Counted from the first letter of the stretch, positions 53,901 through 63,696 are shown. The stretch is 64,000 bases of DNA from Pectinophora gossypiella (GCF_024362695.1 NC_065423.1:3217001-3281000); one strand, 5' to 3'. Numbers and translations are program-made. The notes: generated by a model from the sequence alone, not told the origin.

Positions 53901-54884
53901 GTGGCGATGAAAGGCCGTTTAAGATCGAAAGTGTGGTGGCCACGCATTGACAAGGACGCCGAAAATTTGGTTAAATCATGCAAGGGCTGCACCTTGGTGG
54001 CTTTGCCTAACCCACCAGTGCCCATGAAGAGACGGGAAATGCCTGTAGGACCGTGGGTAGATGTGGCTATGGACTTATTAGGACCACTTCCAAGCAATGA
54101 GTATATATTAGTTGTCATCGACTATTATAGTCGATATAAGGAGGTGAAAATGACTAAGACAATCACAAGCACACAGATAATTAAAATTCTGAAAGAGATC
54201 TTCAGCAGACTTGGCTTCCCTGTTTCCATAACTGCTGATAATGGGAGACAGTTTGTAAGTGAAGAATTTCGTAAATACTGCAGAGAATGTAACATTCGCC
54301 TTTATCATACGGTTCCATATTGGCCTCAAATGAACGGGGAGGTCGAGCGACAAAATAGGGACATTTTGAAACGATTGCGTATCAGTCAAATAGAACGGAA
54401 GGATACGAAAGAATGTTTGTACGAATACATGATGATGTACAATAGCGCGCCCCACTCTGTCACTGGCCGAACACCATCGGAACTATTTTTTCAAAGGCAA
54501 AATAGGGACAAAATTCCTTCATTAGAGAATGCAAATACAAAGCTAAATGATTCAGATGTGAGAGATAGAGATAGGACACAGAAGGAGATAGGAAAAGAGT
54601 TTGGTGACAGGAAACGGAAAGCGGTTGAGTCAGACATAATTGAAGGTGATAAAGTTTATGTAAAAAGCATGGAAAAAGCAAATAAATTGGCGTCAAATTT
54701 TAATCCTACTCAGTATACTGTAGAAAGCACTAATGGAGGAGACTGTGTTGTAAGAAATGAGGAAACCGGTGAATCATATAGAAGGAATATAATTCATTTG
54801 AAGAAGGTAGAAGGAGAATGGAAGGCGGTAGTTCCGGAGGGAGAGTCAGAAAAAGAGAATCGAGAAGAAAGTACTGGAGAATAA
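50955..54884 (+). CDS. Gag-Pol polyprotein of LTR retrotransposon
   Basis: 1309 residues in one open frame. Gag occupies about 1-280 and ends in two zinc knuckles (CX2CX4HX6C from residue 234, then CX2CX4HX4C). An aspartic protease follows with LIDSG near 335-340. Reverse transcriptase spans about 470-680, with LRLCVDMRRAN near 511, FTKLDVKNAFHQVE and the catalytic FIDDILVYG near 610. RNase H follows, with IADASPVGLGALL near 762 and DHKPLEILF near 833. Integrase has an HX2H...CX2C zinc domain (about 977-1013) and a D,D,E core at MDLLGPL (about 1038), TADNGRQF (about 1093) and NGEVERQNR (about 1127). All catalytic signatures are present and there is no frameshift between Gag and Pol. The start ATG sits in ACCATGG, a good eukaryotic context. 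No envelope gene follows. Confidence 0.95.
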   Translation: MANFMPGPDRLDLEGDTSSVGVRWERWKRSLLIYLEAIDIQNPIKKRATLLHFGGPGLQEIYSNLPGANADVSVRTEAPPNATAEVQDVFKVALEKLDEYFLPKQSMVYERHVFRQLKQETGEKMEKFLVRLRNQADKCGFDKPENCIIDQITDKCTSSELRKKILTMGDKATLDEIISKANTLELVSHQMNIYGNGGNGEKNLEVNQIRNKGNYRRDQSSSNETRKPQNILRCTRCGSRFHKSTDEKCPAKNKTCHFCKKVGHFLSHCRSRVSETNTQKRKYSGNSGTSAENRKRPKNRNENNIDMVDDEEVDYVFQIDNDSTISCMVGGVEIDLLIDSGCKPNLVTDKTWERLKNSCVRVKNQIRDPKKVLLAYGSQSPLTVKGSFEAEIQANGQKHFATFYVISAGTRNLLGKTSALKLGVLKVGIGINHMESPISPFPKFKDVLVEIPIDESVKPVSQPCRRVPIPLEKKVDDKIKELLNEDIIEEVQGSSRWVSPIVPILKENGELRLCVDMRRANGAIMRENHPLPTMDKLLPKINKAKFFTKLDVKNAFHQVEIHPDCRHITTFISPNGLYRYKRLMFGITCAPELFQKIMESMLIQCDGVINFIDDILVYGDNETEHDNRLKKVLQTLKNNNVLLNESKCIYKTQSVDFLGHHLEPKGITPLDKYVKSIMDFRVPKSIEELQSFLGLLNYINKWIPNLATISEPLKELLREKLGKNANIEKLWLKEQQDSFDDLKHRLTKIQSLGYYDVRDKTQVIADASPVGLGALLVQIDANGPRIIAYGNRTLTSCERRYCQTEKEALALVWGVEHFNIFLFGKAFDLVTDHKPLEILFGKKSKPCARIERWVLRLQSYKYRIMYKPGKSNIADPLSRLCKSTNNPSDGDDMHVCQVVNFARPQAISMSEIMRTSEVDKEICDVRKGLHQNDWAESVRGYKIFENELCFFENILLRGNKIVIPHRLRKSVLDAAHEGHPGIVAMKGRLRSKVWWPRIDKDAENLVKSCKGCTLVALPNPPVPMKRREMPVGPWVDVAMDLLGPLPSNEYILVVIDYYSRYKEVKMTKTITSTQIIKILKEIFSRLGFPVSITADNGRQFVSEEFRKYCRECNIRLYHTVPYWPQMNGEVERQNRDILKRLRISQIERKDTKECLYEYMMMYNSAPHSVTGRTPSELFFQRQNRDKIPSLENANTKLNDSDVRDRDRTQKEIGKEFGDRKRKAVESDIIEGDKVYVKSMEKANKLASNFNPTQYTVESTNGGDCVVRNEETGESYRRNIIHLKKVEGEWKAVVPEGESEKENREESTGE

Positions 54885-55062
54885 AATTATTATTAAACTT
54901 AACATTAAACTTATTTTGTTTGTTGATTTTGATGTTGTAGTATCGATTATAATAATGTTTCAAGAGGATTTGTATTTGTTGAAGTAATTGACATTTAATT
55001 GATTGTACTTGCTGATTTTGTTTAATTCATTAGTTACCTGGTTGATACAAATAAAATATAAC

Positions 55063-55072
55063 AAGGAAGGGA
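55063..55072 (+). promoter_or_regulatory. Polypurine tract
   Basis: AAGGAAGGGA directly abuts the 3' LTR; it would prime plus-strand DNA synthesis. Confidence 0.8.
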
Positions 55073-55238
55073 TGTAATGTATGCGTTCATTCATTCATTC
55101 ATTCACTGACACAGACAACACAGTCTCGTGCGCACCACGTGGTTACGAGAGCCGTCAGGCGAGAGTAGACGTGTCAGGAGTCTGTCTGTTGAGTGCGTGT
55201 ACGAGCCTGTGATATTCTACTATCGGACTGGTTTTACA
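55073..55238 (+). repeat. 3' LTR (166 bp)
   Basis: Identical to the 5' LTR. Followed by the target duplication CTTAC at 55239..55243. Confidence 0.92.
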
Positions 55239-55254
55239 CTTACAGTATTATTTT

Positions 55255-55380
55255 CATTTTAATAAGTAGTCGTTACATGAGTCATGTTAGGGGCCTTTGG
55301 AGGCTCAATAATAACCTTGACACCAGAGTTGATGAGGTTGGTAATTCACTTCACAACCCACACGATAGAAGAAGAAGATT
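55255..55380 (+). repeat. SINE-B 3' fragment
   Basis: GTAGTCGTTACATGAGTCAT through GATGAGGTTGGTAATTCACT to CACACGATAGAAGAAGAAG. Confidence 0.65.
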
Positions 55381-55420
55381 AAAAGCACTTCAAAATTATT
55401 AGCTGATGCGTCGTTTCCCC

Positions 55421-55566
55421 GTACGGTCACGAGCATTAATATTATACACTTTGTTACCATGTCACGTTAAAATTTTTGACAAATTGAACTGTAAGTCTCA
55501 CTAAATGTCAAATATATTAGTGCGACAGAGTCCTAAAGTGGGTACATTATATTGCTCATGACTGTA
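55421..55566 (+). repeat. MITE P2, uninterrupted copy
   Basis: GTACGGTCACGAGCATTAAT to ATTGCTCATGACTGTAC, 146 bp. Confidence 0.75.
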
Positions 55567-55894
55567 CCTATGCAGCTATGCTATGTCCTACGCATTTTCA
55601 TGCATCGACGCGGCCGCGCATAATGTGTGCTCGCCTTTATCGTGAGTTTCATGGTTTGCAATATATTTGCCAAAAGATAAATCGGTTTTGGCAACTTTCT
55701 CGTTTCTTTGTGCAAGTTTTATTCGAGTTCGAAAAGTACGAGTAATAATGTTATCAACTTTAATATTGCCTATAGGTAGGTAGTGTTCATCATGATTTTT
55801 TTATAATATAAGAGTATTTTTCTTTGTAATCTGTGATATTATTTATCCAAGTTTAACTTGTCAATCAGATCATAAATTATTGAAGTCAAGGTTG
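55567..55894. other. No gene recognised
   Basis: Spacer. Confidence 0.5.
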
Positions 55895-56030
55895 TATAAC
55901 GGTCTCTGTGGTCCAGAGGTTGAGCGTTGTGCTCACGATCCGGAGGTCCCGGTGTCGAATCCCGGCGGGGACAAATCACAAAAATCACTTTGTGATCCCT
56001 AGTTTGTTTAGGACATTATTAGGACATTCT
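55895..56030 (+). repeat. SINE-B head fragment
   Basis: GTGGTCCAGAGGTTGAGCGT with a degraded box B (GGTGTCGAATCCCGG) and body to TAGTTTGTTTAGGACATTA. Confidence 0.65.
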
Positions 56031-56394
56031 ACTGATTTAGATTGCGACTCAATACTTACACATCTGTTCAATCAAGACACATTCTATATTTGGAAGAGTA
56101 GCATGTAATCTCATGGTGGCAATGAACCAATCTCCACTGTGACATTTTCTCCAATCCATCATGTTACACTAGACTTGATGTTCACGCGAAAAGCCTTACT
56201 TTTGTTGGTAAACACATGTCTATACATTAGTAGGTATTTAGCAATATTATTTCGGAAGACATCTTGTTTTTATTAATGATTTTACTTACTTGCAATAGTT
56301 GCTAAGTGTCTTAAAGTCGTAAGACTGAATGTTCTTTTAAAATCGAAACACCATTGTTTAATTATTGTGTTTGGAAATCTCGATGTTACGAGGT
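56031..56394. other. No gene recognised
   Basis: Spacer; no supported frame. Confidence 0.5.
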
Positions 56395-56895
56395 TAAATG
56401 CAGTTTTTACTAACACAGTTGACTCGACCACTATAGACGGCGAACAGCCTCCGTGGTCTAGTGGTTGAGCGTTGTGCTCACGATCCGGAGGCCCCGGGTT
56501 CGAATCCCGGTGGGGATATATGAGAAAAATCACTTTGTGATCCCTAGTTTGATTAGGACATTACAGGCTGATCACCTGACTGTCCAAAAGTAAGATGATC
56601 CGAGCTTCGGAATTCACGTTAAGCCGTTGGTCCCGGTTATTACTTACTGATGTAAGTACGTAGTCGTTACATGAGTCATGTCAGGGGCCTATGGCGGCTC
56701 AATAATGTCCCTGACACCAGGGTTGGTGGGGTTGGTATACAACCTCACAATCCACATGATAGAAGAAGAAGAAGAAACCGCCTATCACGTTGGTCTAACA
56801 GAAAGCTCGATAACGCGTGGTTACTTAATTCATCTTGTGATGGATGTACCTCTGACTACCCCAATTGGGATATAGTCGTGAGTTTTTGTTATGTT
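56395..56895 (+). repeat. Family H copy split by SINE-B
   Basis: H sequence (ACACAGTTGACTCGACCACT ... GACGGCGA) is interrupted at 56442..56775 by a full SINE-B and resumes with CGCCTATCACGTTGGTCTAA. The SINE has an intact box A/box B head and an AGAAGAAGAAGAA tail. Confidence 0.72.
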
Positions 56896-56949
56896 ACATG
56901 TCTTATGGATTTTTTCGCTGCTAAATTATCTCTGTCACTGATAATTTAA

Positions 56950-57290
56950 AATACTTACTGATATTTCTGTAGAACATAAAATATTTTATTTATTTTTAAT
57001 AAATCACATAATAATAAGTATTTTTATTCAATAGGTAACACTACTAAATACGGAATTACATAAATAGTTAACAAAAATAATGCTATTTACTGCACTCGTC
57101 AAAAAGCCCGCCCCTGACTAATCCGGGCGCGAAGGTGCCCATTACACTAGCCGCATTTCCTCGCTGTACAGCAATGGACAACCTTTGCGCCAAGAACAAT
57201 CCGGCACGGGGGTCAACATAAAATTACAATTAATTTGAAACAATTGTCAATTGACACTTCTACTGCTGGACGAGGAGCGAAAACCATGAA
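56950..57290 (-). pseudogene. LINE pol C-terminus and 3' end remnant
   Basis: On the minus strand a frame reads FLAQRLSIAVQRGNAASVMG then TFAPGLVRGG and ends FDECSK with a stop at 57085..57083. The 3' UTR that follows (GTTACCTATTGAATAAAAAT in reverse) matches the LINE tails at 28683 and 49448. It appears to be the coding end of the LINE whose tails are scattered through the window. Confidence 0.55.
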
Positions 57291-57328
57291 ATGCCTTCTA
57301 ACAGCTTTTATCATTTCCTATGTATAAC

Positions 57329-57805
57329 CACGAGCATTAACATAATATATGTACACTTTACCATGTCACATTAACTTTTTGACAAATTGAACTGTAAGTT
57401 TCGCAAAATTACAAATAATGTTAATGCGACAGCCTCCGTGGTTTAGTAGTTAGTGCGTTAGGCTCACGGTCTGGAGGTCCGGGTTCGATTCCCGATGGGG
57501 ACATTGTCGAAATCACTTTATGAGACTGTTCTATGTTAGGTTAGGACTTTACAGGCTTGAATCACCTGATTGTCTGAAAAAATAAGTTGATTCCGTGCTT
57601 CGGAGGGCACGTTAAGCCGTGGGTCCCGGATATTAGCTGTAAAAATACCTCCAACCTGCAGTGGAGCAGCGTGGTGGAGTATGCTCTATACCCCCTCCGG
57701 TTGATTGAGGGGAGGCCTGTGCCCAGCAAGGGGCCGTATATAGGCTATTTATGTTATTATTTATGTTAATGCGACAGGATTCTGAAGTTGGTATTAATGA
57801 CTGTA
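57329..57805 (+). repeat. MITE P2 split by full-length SINE-A
   Basis: P2 halves (57329..57432 and 57778..57805) flank SINE-A at 57433..57762. The 15-bp target duplication ATGTTAATGCGACAG is at 57418..57432 and 57763..57777. The SINE is complete from head to GGGGAGGCCTGTGCCCAGCA and its ATAGGCTATTTATGTTATT end. Confidence 0.85.
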
Positions 57806-58485
57806 TTTATTGTAAAAGTTGAGTAAGTGGACACAATGTCCATATGGCGGATCATTATACAGTTCAACTAATGCAAGTTTTCTTTTGATTACCAGTAGAT
57901 CTCTGCCTACCCACTAGGGAACACGGGCGTGACTTTATTTAAGTATTCACTTTATGTAAAATTACTGCCAAAACCGCAAGTACCAGGAGCACATAGTCGC
58001 AAAGAGACCACATATCTGGCGCAGTAGGCACAATAGAGACTCAAGCGTGATGGATTGAACTTCTATCGACCGGCTGCCATTGACGCGGTTTCCTGCCGGC
58101 TGACAGGTTACGAAACCGCAAGCGTTTGCTACTATGTACTTATGCTATCCTGGTACCGTGTGGAATAGTAAGCTCAGATTAGTGTGCAAAAACTGATCGA
58201 CGATAATGAAAATAAAGAAAAAAAAAACTATACGTAACACATAGTAAATAGATATTTACAAGGAAAATAGAAGTTAAAACAAACAAGTCCCAATTTTCGG
58301 AGAAAAAAAGAAAAACAACAGACAATCAATGATGTGCGGCAAAGAAAACAAAGTAATTCTTATAATCTAAGGAGATTGTATATCAAATCTAAAAGTATAT
58401 AAATCTCAAATAAAAATGTTCGTGTGTCGTTTACACTCGTGTATTCTAGTTTTGCGTTAGTATGACTAAGATGTTTCTTATGTTG
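57806..58485. other. No gene recognised
   Basis: Spacer with A-rich runs near 58215 and 58300. Confidence 0.5.
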
Positions 58486-58800
58486 TATCATAGAATAAAA
58501 AATAATACTACCTATCATAGGGCAACTGCGATACAGGGGAAACCCTAGTGCAGGGTCCGCTGTTAATTTTACTTTATTTGGTAAATAAATAAATTTTACT
58601 TTTTTTTTACGTATACTCTCCTCCCGCACCAATCGAGTCGGGCGCCGACCTCACCCCCTCTGGATCTTAGTTAAGTCTTAATTGGCCATAGGTAAGAAGT
58701 AAGGAGTGCGCTGACTTTGTCTTGCTCGCATTTACGCGTTACGCGGCGATAAGTATAAGATTTTTGTATGAAGTGTCCAGTGTGTGATTGTATTAGATAA
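58486..58800 (+). repeat. FK (K subtype) with insertion
   Basis: Left end CATAGAATAAAAAATAATAC; right part CTCCTCCCGCACCAATCGAG through CTTGCTCGCATTTACGCGTT to AAGTGTCCAGTGTGTG. About 58515..58612 between them is foreign. Confidence 0.55.
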
Positions 58801-59206
58801 TTCATAATAACACTCAAGCGTGCTCAGGAGCATTTCCTTAGCAACTACAGAAAAAGAAAACCAAATGTTTCATTAAAAAAACATGATCATTTCGTAGCAC
58901 ATTGCGCTAAACGATCATTAGGTCTTGTGCGTCTAATGGTTTACATTTCGGGCCTAATGATAGATAGAATTACTCTTTCGGACCCAAATCAGTAGTCATA
59001 CATACACGTACATTTAATGATGTGCCGTTCCTGGGAATCTTCCCATTTTGGGAACGGTAGAAAATCGCAAAACTTATGTAAAAAGAGCTTTATTACCTTT
59101 ATGGACAAAAAAGAACAATTTGAAAAAGAAAAGCAGCCAGTGTCCTTATTATTTATTTTTACAACGGGAACATTCCCACTTTGGGAACTGCTTACATCCA
59201 TAATAC
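58801..59206. other. No gene; possible inverted repeat
   Basis: Frames on both strands overlap at 58989..59214. ATCTTCCCATTTTGGGAACG (59039..) and ACATTCCCACTTTGGGAAC (59170..) are related short palindromes. Nothing recognisable as a gene. Confidence 0.4.
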
Positions 59207-59325
59207 TGTTTTAAGTTTACGCGGTTATGATCATAATTAAAGCACATAATAACAATGGGGATATGAGTCTCATATCCCCATTTAAACGCGGTAAGAACCC
59301 GTTATTATGTGCTTTAATTATCCAT
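59207..59325. repeat. MITE L with perfect nested palindromes
   Basis: TAATTAAAGCACATAATAAC pairs exactly with GTTATTATGTGCTTTAATTA. Between them AATGGGGATATGAG/CTCATATCCCCATT is a perfect inner palindrome with a one-base centre. Confidence 0.75.
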
Positions 59326-59357
59326 AATACTTTTTAGGGTAGGTAGAAATACAGGTT

Positions 59358-59465
59358 CAGGGATCACAAAGTAATTTTTGTGATATGTCCTCACCGGGAT
59401 TCGCACCCGAGGCCTCCGGATCATAAGCCCAACGCTCAACCACTGGACCACGGAGGCCGTTCCTC
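59358..59465 (-). repeat. SINE-B head fragment
   Basis: GTCCTCACCGGGATTCGCAC to CAACCACTGGACCACGGAGG; body absent. Confidence 0.65.
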
Positions 59466-59825
59466 ACGATAGTGGGGGTCATGACAGCCGAATCTAATGT
59501 GAAAAAGAGATAAAAAGTAAATCAACCCGAATCGAAAAATAACAAATCGAATCACTCCTATCTATTCGTCCCGATCCTTCGCCGCGGTTCAGTGACGTTT
59601 TAATAAATATGTAACAGCATATAGAAGAGTAAAGAAGCTTCAACTCTGACAAAGATACACATTTTATGTAAATGATTGGAACACGAGATGTATTTGCAAG
59701 TCGAATGCATCCGAATAGCGTGCAACGGTACGGTAGGGACCAAGTCGGAAGATGGTGTTGAACGATGCAAGTCGATGGTCTTTGAACAATCGAACTGGTA
59801 ATCGAATCGTTAGTGCTCGAGAAAT
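59466..59825. other. No gene recognised
   Basis: Spacer. The ATTGGAACACGAGATGTATT and TTGCAAGTCGAATGC phrases recur near 60209..60245, on the far side of the next SINE, suggesting a local duplication. Confidence 0.45.
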
Positions 59826-60150
59826 TCTTCTTGTATCGTGTGAGTTGTGAGCTGGATAACCAATCTCATCAACCCTGGCGTCAGGGTTATTATTGAGCCG
59901 CCAAAGGCGCATGACATGGCTCGTGTAACGACTACAGACTTACATCAGTAAGTAGTAATCGGGACCAACGGCTTAACGTGCCTTCGTAAAGCGCGGATCA
60001 TCTTACTGTCGAACAATCAGGTGAACAGCCTGTAATGTCCTAACCAAACTAGGGATCACAAAGTGATTTTTGTGATATGTCTCCACCGGGATTCGAACCC
60101 GGTGCTTCCGGTTCATGAGACTAACGCTCAACCACTAAACCACAGAGTCG
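59826..60150 (-). repeat. SINE-B, full length
   Basis: Tail TTCTTCTTGTATCGTGTGAG at the left, head CCACCGGGATTCGAACCCGG and CAACCACTAAACCACAGAGT at the right. Slightly diverged. Confidence 0.75.
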
Positions 60151-60419
60151 ATATGGTACGTCAAAAAACAAAAGAAGATGAAAGTCACAAAGTTTAAAGG
60201 AAATGATTGAACGATTGGAACAAGCGATACATTTGCAATTCGAATGCGTTCTATTGCAACAATGTTTGCAAGAATGTTGCAATTCAAGAGACGATGTGTC
60301 TGCACGATTCAGTATTTTCATACTAAGCACTTCATAAAAATTTTAGTGCTTTTAGATCTATGCGACGCGTGAAATCGCCGTTCGATAAGACAGATAACAT
60401 TGTCGCATCGTAAACATAA
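60151..60419. other. No gene recognised
   Basis: Spacer; see the local duplication noted at 59690. Confidence 0.45.
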
Positions 60420-60845
60420 CATAAGCGCTCTGCTATATCCCAATTGGTAGTCAGAGGTACATCGCAAGATGAATTAAGTACCCACACCTCACCGTATCGC
60501 CGTCTATAATGGTCAAGCCAACTGCATTAGTGAAAACCATAGAATAAGGTAGGTTTTTTGAAAATGTCCCCATAGAATTCGGACCTCCAGATTAAGAAAC
60601 GAACACGCGGTTGTAGACCAAGACCTAAGCCATTGAATAAGGAATAATACTACGTATAGAACGGCAACTCTCCGCTCCCCACCAGCGGCTGAGCTAGATT
60701 TACCTCACCCCCCCTCGAACATAGTTTAAACTTGAACCGTATGGCCTTAGACGTCACACACACAGATGCGTGTATACGATAATGTCAATGTGTGGTGTCT
60801 GTTTTAAACGAGTTTGTTTGTATGAAGTTTCCGGGGTGTGCGACA
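60420..60845. repeat. Family H (reverse) followed by extended FK
   Basis: 60420..60540 is H in reverse (AGATGAATTAAGTACCCACA, CGCCGTCTATAATGGTCAAG). 60541..60845 is the extended FK unit also present in reverse at 32716..33020, including CGAACACGCGGTTGTAGACC. Confidence 0.65.
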
Positions 60846-60907
60846 GGACCAAAGTGACTATAAAATTAACATTTTCTATTTTAGAATGCCATAGTTTATA
60901 TAAAATA

Positions 60908-61234
60908 TTCTTCTTCATCTTATCGTGTGGGCTATGAGGTGGATTACCAACCTCATAAACCCAGGTGTCAGGGTTATTATTGAGCCGCCAAAGGCGCCTG
61001 ACATGGCTTATGTAACGACTACATACTTACATCAGTAAGTAGTAACCGGGACCAACGGCTTAGCGTGCCAGCACGGATCATCTTACTGTCGGACAATCAG
61101 GTTAACAGCCTGTAATGTTCTAACCAAACTAGGGATCACAAAGTGATTTTTGTGATTTGTCCCCACCGGGATTCGAACCCGGGGCCTCTGGTTCGTGAGA
61201 CCAACGCTCAACCACTGAACCACAGAGTCCGTTA
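60908..61234 (-). repeat. SINE-B, full length
   Basis: Tail TTCTTCATCTTATCGTGTGG to head CCACCGGGATTCGAACCCGG and CTCAACCACTGAACCACAGA. A few bases of the body are lost near 61070. Confidence 0.78.
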
Positions 61235-61689
61235 ATCCCAATTATAATAATGTGTGTTGTTAACGCACATTTCTTGCTTGATACCCGATGAGACGATACG
61301 TCAAGATATTTTCCGTTTAAAGCCAGATGAAGCGTTATTAAAGCTTTAAGTCAGATGCTTAAGCAGTTCCTTGCAGGGGAAGAGCATTAAAGGAACAATC
61401 GCGGGCTCATTACACTTCTTATAGGGTCCATTTAATTTTACAAGTAAGTAATCAACGTGTTTTTGGAAGTAGGTTAATTTTGAATTTTCTTCAAGCTTTA
61501 CTCTTGATAGCTGTAGGGTTGCGTCGTTTTTAAATTTGGAATGGCGTTTTATTTATTTTTCGAATTTTGACACACAATGAATAGGAAAATGTGTTTTATG
61601 TATAGCAACACGCCTGTATCCCCTAAAGGGTAGGCAGAGGTGTATAGTAGAGGTATATACACCCACTCTTCGCCATCTATTTTTAAGTC
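61235..61689. other. No gene recognised
   Basis: Spacer; CCTGTATCCCCTAAAGGGTA near 61613 is a small dispersed phrase. Confidence 0.45.
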
Positions 61690-61895
61690 CCATGTAATAG
61701 TAACGGCTCAACGTGCCCTCTGAAGCACGGAATCATCTTACTTTTTCGAACAATCAGGTGATTCAAGCCTGCAATGTTACTACCAAACAAAGGACAGTCT
61801 TCTAAACTGATTTCGACAGTGTACCCATCGGGAATCAAACCCGGACCTCCGAAATGTGAGCGTAACGCTTTAACCACTAGACCACAGAGGCTGTT
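61690..61895 (-). repeat. SINE-A, 3'-truncated
   Basis: Head at the right (CGGGAATCAAACCCGGACCT, ACCACTAGACCACAGAGGCT); the 3' body is missing beyond ACGGCTCAACGTGCCCTCTG. Confidence 0.7.
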
Positions 61896-61994
61896 GTGTT
61901 GTGTATGCGGGTCATATTCCGCTAATTGTTTTATTTTATTTTTATTTATTTTTCTTTATTTTAATCCGCCTTTTACTGCCTGATAACCAGAATT

Positions 61995-62255
61995 GGTGGG
62001 GACATATCACAAAAATCACTTTGTGATCCCTAGTTTGGTTAGGACATTACAGGCTGATCACCTGATTGTCCAAAAAGTAAGATGATCCTTGCTTCGGAAG
62101 GCACGTTAAGCCGTTGGTCCCCGTTTCTGCTTACTGATGTAAGTAAGTAGCCGTTACATGAGCCATGTCAAGCCTTTGGCGGCTCAATAATAACCCTGAC
62201 ACCAGGGTTGATGAGGTAATAATTCACCTAACAACCCACACGATAGAAGAAGAAG
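61995..62255 (+). repeat. SINE-B, 5'-truncated, with target duplication
   Basis: Begins GGTGGGGACATATCACAAAA, so the tRNA head is lost, and ends AGAAGAAG. Flanked by ACCAGAATT at 61986..61994 and 62256..62264. Confidence 0.78.
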
Positions 62256-62264
62256 ACCAGAATT

Positions 62265-62634
62265 TATCCAGTAAATACTGCTATCAGACACTCATCTTAG
62301 AGATACGCTATCAGGCAATTTATCAGCAAGTGGCGAAACAGCTTCAAATGTTACAATAAACTGCTCATATATTCCGACATGCAAAGTTTTGCGGAGAGCC
62401 GCGGAAATACAAAATGGTTGACGGTAACAAATTGTCGCAGAGACGAGAATACAGAAGAGACATTTATCACGTGCCTCGCCAACGTTTATGTAAATATATT
62501 GCAAGTAAAAAAAAACGCCTTAATGACTTTATATGTTGGTACTTCTTACTCTGTCGAGGCAGTGGCATCATATCCCTTTGAAGAATTTAACTTACTATCG
62601 CAGTGAGAAAATTCGCTGTTTTGCTACGAATGTT
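62265..62634. other. No gene recognised
   Basis: Overlapping short frames on both strands with no motif. Confidence 0.45.
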
Positions 62635-63445
62635 TCTGCCATTTTCACGGGGTCCGCTTACCTAACCTGAAAATTTATTTATTTATTTATTAGGTTTGCC
62701 AACAGACAAAAACACTTTTACACGTAACTTAACCTATATACAAATACTGGACCAGTGCTCGTCTAATTATGGGCAAACACAACATGCTAATTTATTTACG
62801 CTACAAAGGACGGTAGATAAAGGAAGATATGATAGGTCCGGCTTTTTACATAAGCGACTGCCTTCCAACCCGCGAAGGGAACACCAGCCCAATACAGATT
62901 AGGTCACATATCTCCGCAACCCATTTTTGTAGAATGTGGGTTTCATCACGATGTAGTCCTTCACCGTTGTCCAACGGCCTCTGTGGTCCAGTGGTTGAGC
63001 GTTGGACTCACGATCCGGAGGCCCCGGGTTCGAATCCCGGTGGGGACATATCACAAAAATCACTTTATGATCCCTAGTTTGGTTAGGACATTACAGGCTG
63101 ATCACCTGATTCTCCGAAAGTAATATAATCCGTGCGTCGGAAGGCACGTTAAGCCGTTGGTCCCGGTTACTACTTACTGATGTAAGTAAGTAGTCGTTAC
63201 ATGAGCCATGTCATGGGCCTTTGGCGGCTCAATAGTAACCCTGACACCAGGGTTGATGAGGTTGGTAATTCACGTTACAACCCACACGATAAGAAGAAGA
63301 AGACCGTTGTCCACGTGATGGTAATGTTATGATCCGAATATAAATTCGAAAATCATTCGAAGTGCTGGGATTTCAATCTGCGACCTCACAGTGATAGTCA
63401 AGCGTTCTTTCAACTAAGCTACACCGGCGACGGCGGCTACGAGAT
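62635..63445 (-). repeat. SINE-G with two nested insertions
   Basis: SINE-G 3' end CACGGGGTCCGCTTACCTAA at the left, tRNA-like head (AATCTGCGACCTCACAGTGA, CAACTAAGCTACACCGGC) at the right. Insert 1, about 62672..62823, is a minus-strand LINE scrap with an (ATTT)n tail. Insert 2 is a full plus-strand SINE-B at 62974..63302, flanked by the 11-bp duplication ACCGTTGTCCA (62963..62973 and 63303..63313). Confidence 0.8.
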
Positions 63446-63477
63446 AAATTATAATTATCATTATTTTAAATAGGTAT

Positions 63478-63696
63478 CAATTCATCTAAGAAAGCAATAT
63501 TGCAATTTGACGTTTGTTTGCATTGCGCAATTTCTTTTATATGCTTCGATGTGGCCATTTTAACCCCCCAGATGTATCATAACATCTTCATCATCATCAT
63601 GAATTTTGCAACGGAAATTTCCACTTGATATTAACTCAGAATTATGGTCTGAATCATCCCCTCAGTATTCGTTTCGATGCCACTAACATCGTGTAT
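63478..63696. repeat. MITE P3 copy then P1 half-copy
   Basis: 63478..63572 is P3 (CATCTAAGAAAGCAATATTG, GCGCAATTTC, GTGGCCATTTTAACCCCCC). 63598..63696 is the right half of P1 (CCACTTGATATTAACTCAGA to CACTAACATCGTGTA). Confidence 0.6.

Larger units (their letters stand above)
49593..55238 (+). mobile_element. Complete Ty3/Gypsy-type LTR retrotransposon (Mag-like)
   Basis: 5646-bp element with TG...CA LTRs, 5-bp target duplication, primer-binding region, long leader, single Gag-Pol frame and polypurine tract. There is no env frame. LTR identity and the intact frame indicate a very recent insertion that may still be mobile. Short LTRs and one fused Gag-Pol frame fit the Mag group of arthropod Gypsy elements; the group assignment is inference. 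Confidence 0.92.

Noticed and set aside
53285..54963. Antisense frames across the Gag-Pol gene
   Set aside because: They are shadows of the strongly supported plus-strand frame and show no motif.
49593..55238. Endogenous retrovirus with envelope gene
   Set aside because: Only about 180 non-coding bases separate Gag-Pol from the 3' LTR, so there is no room for an envelope frame.
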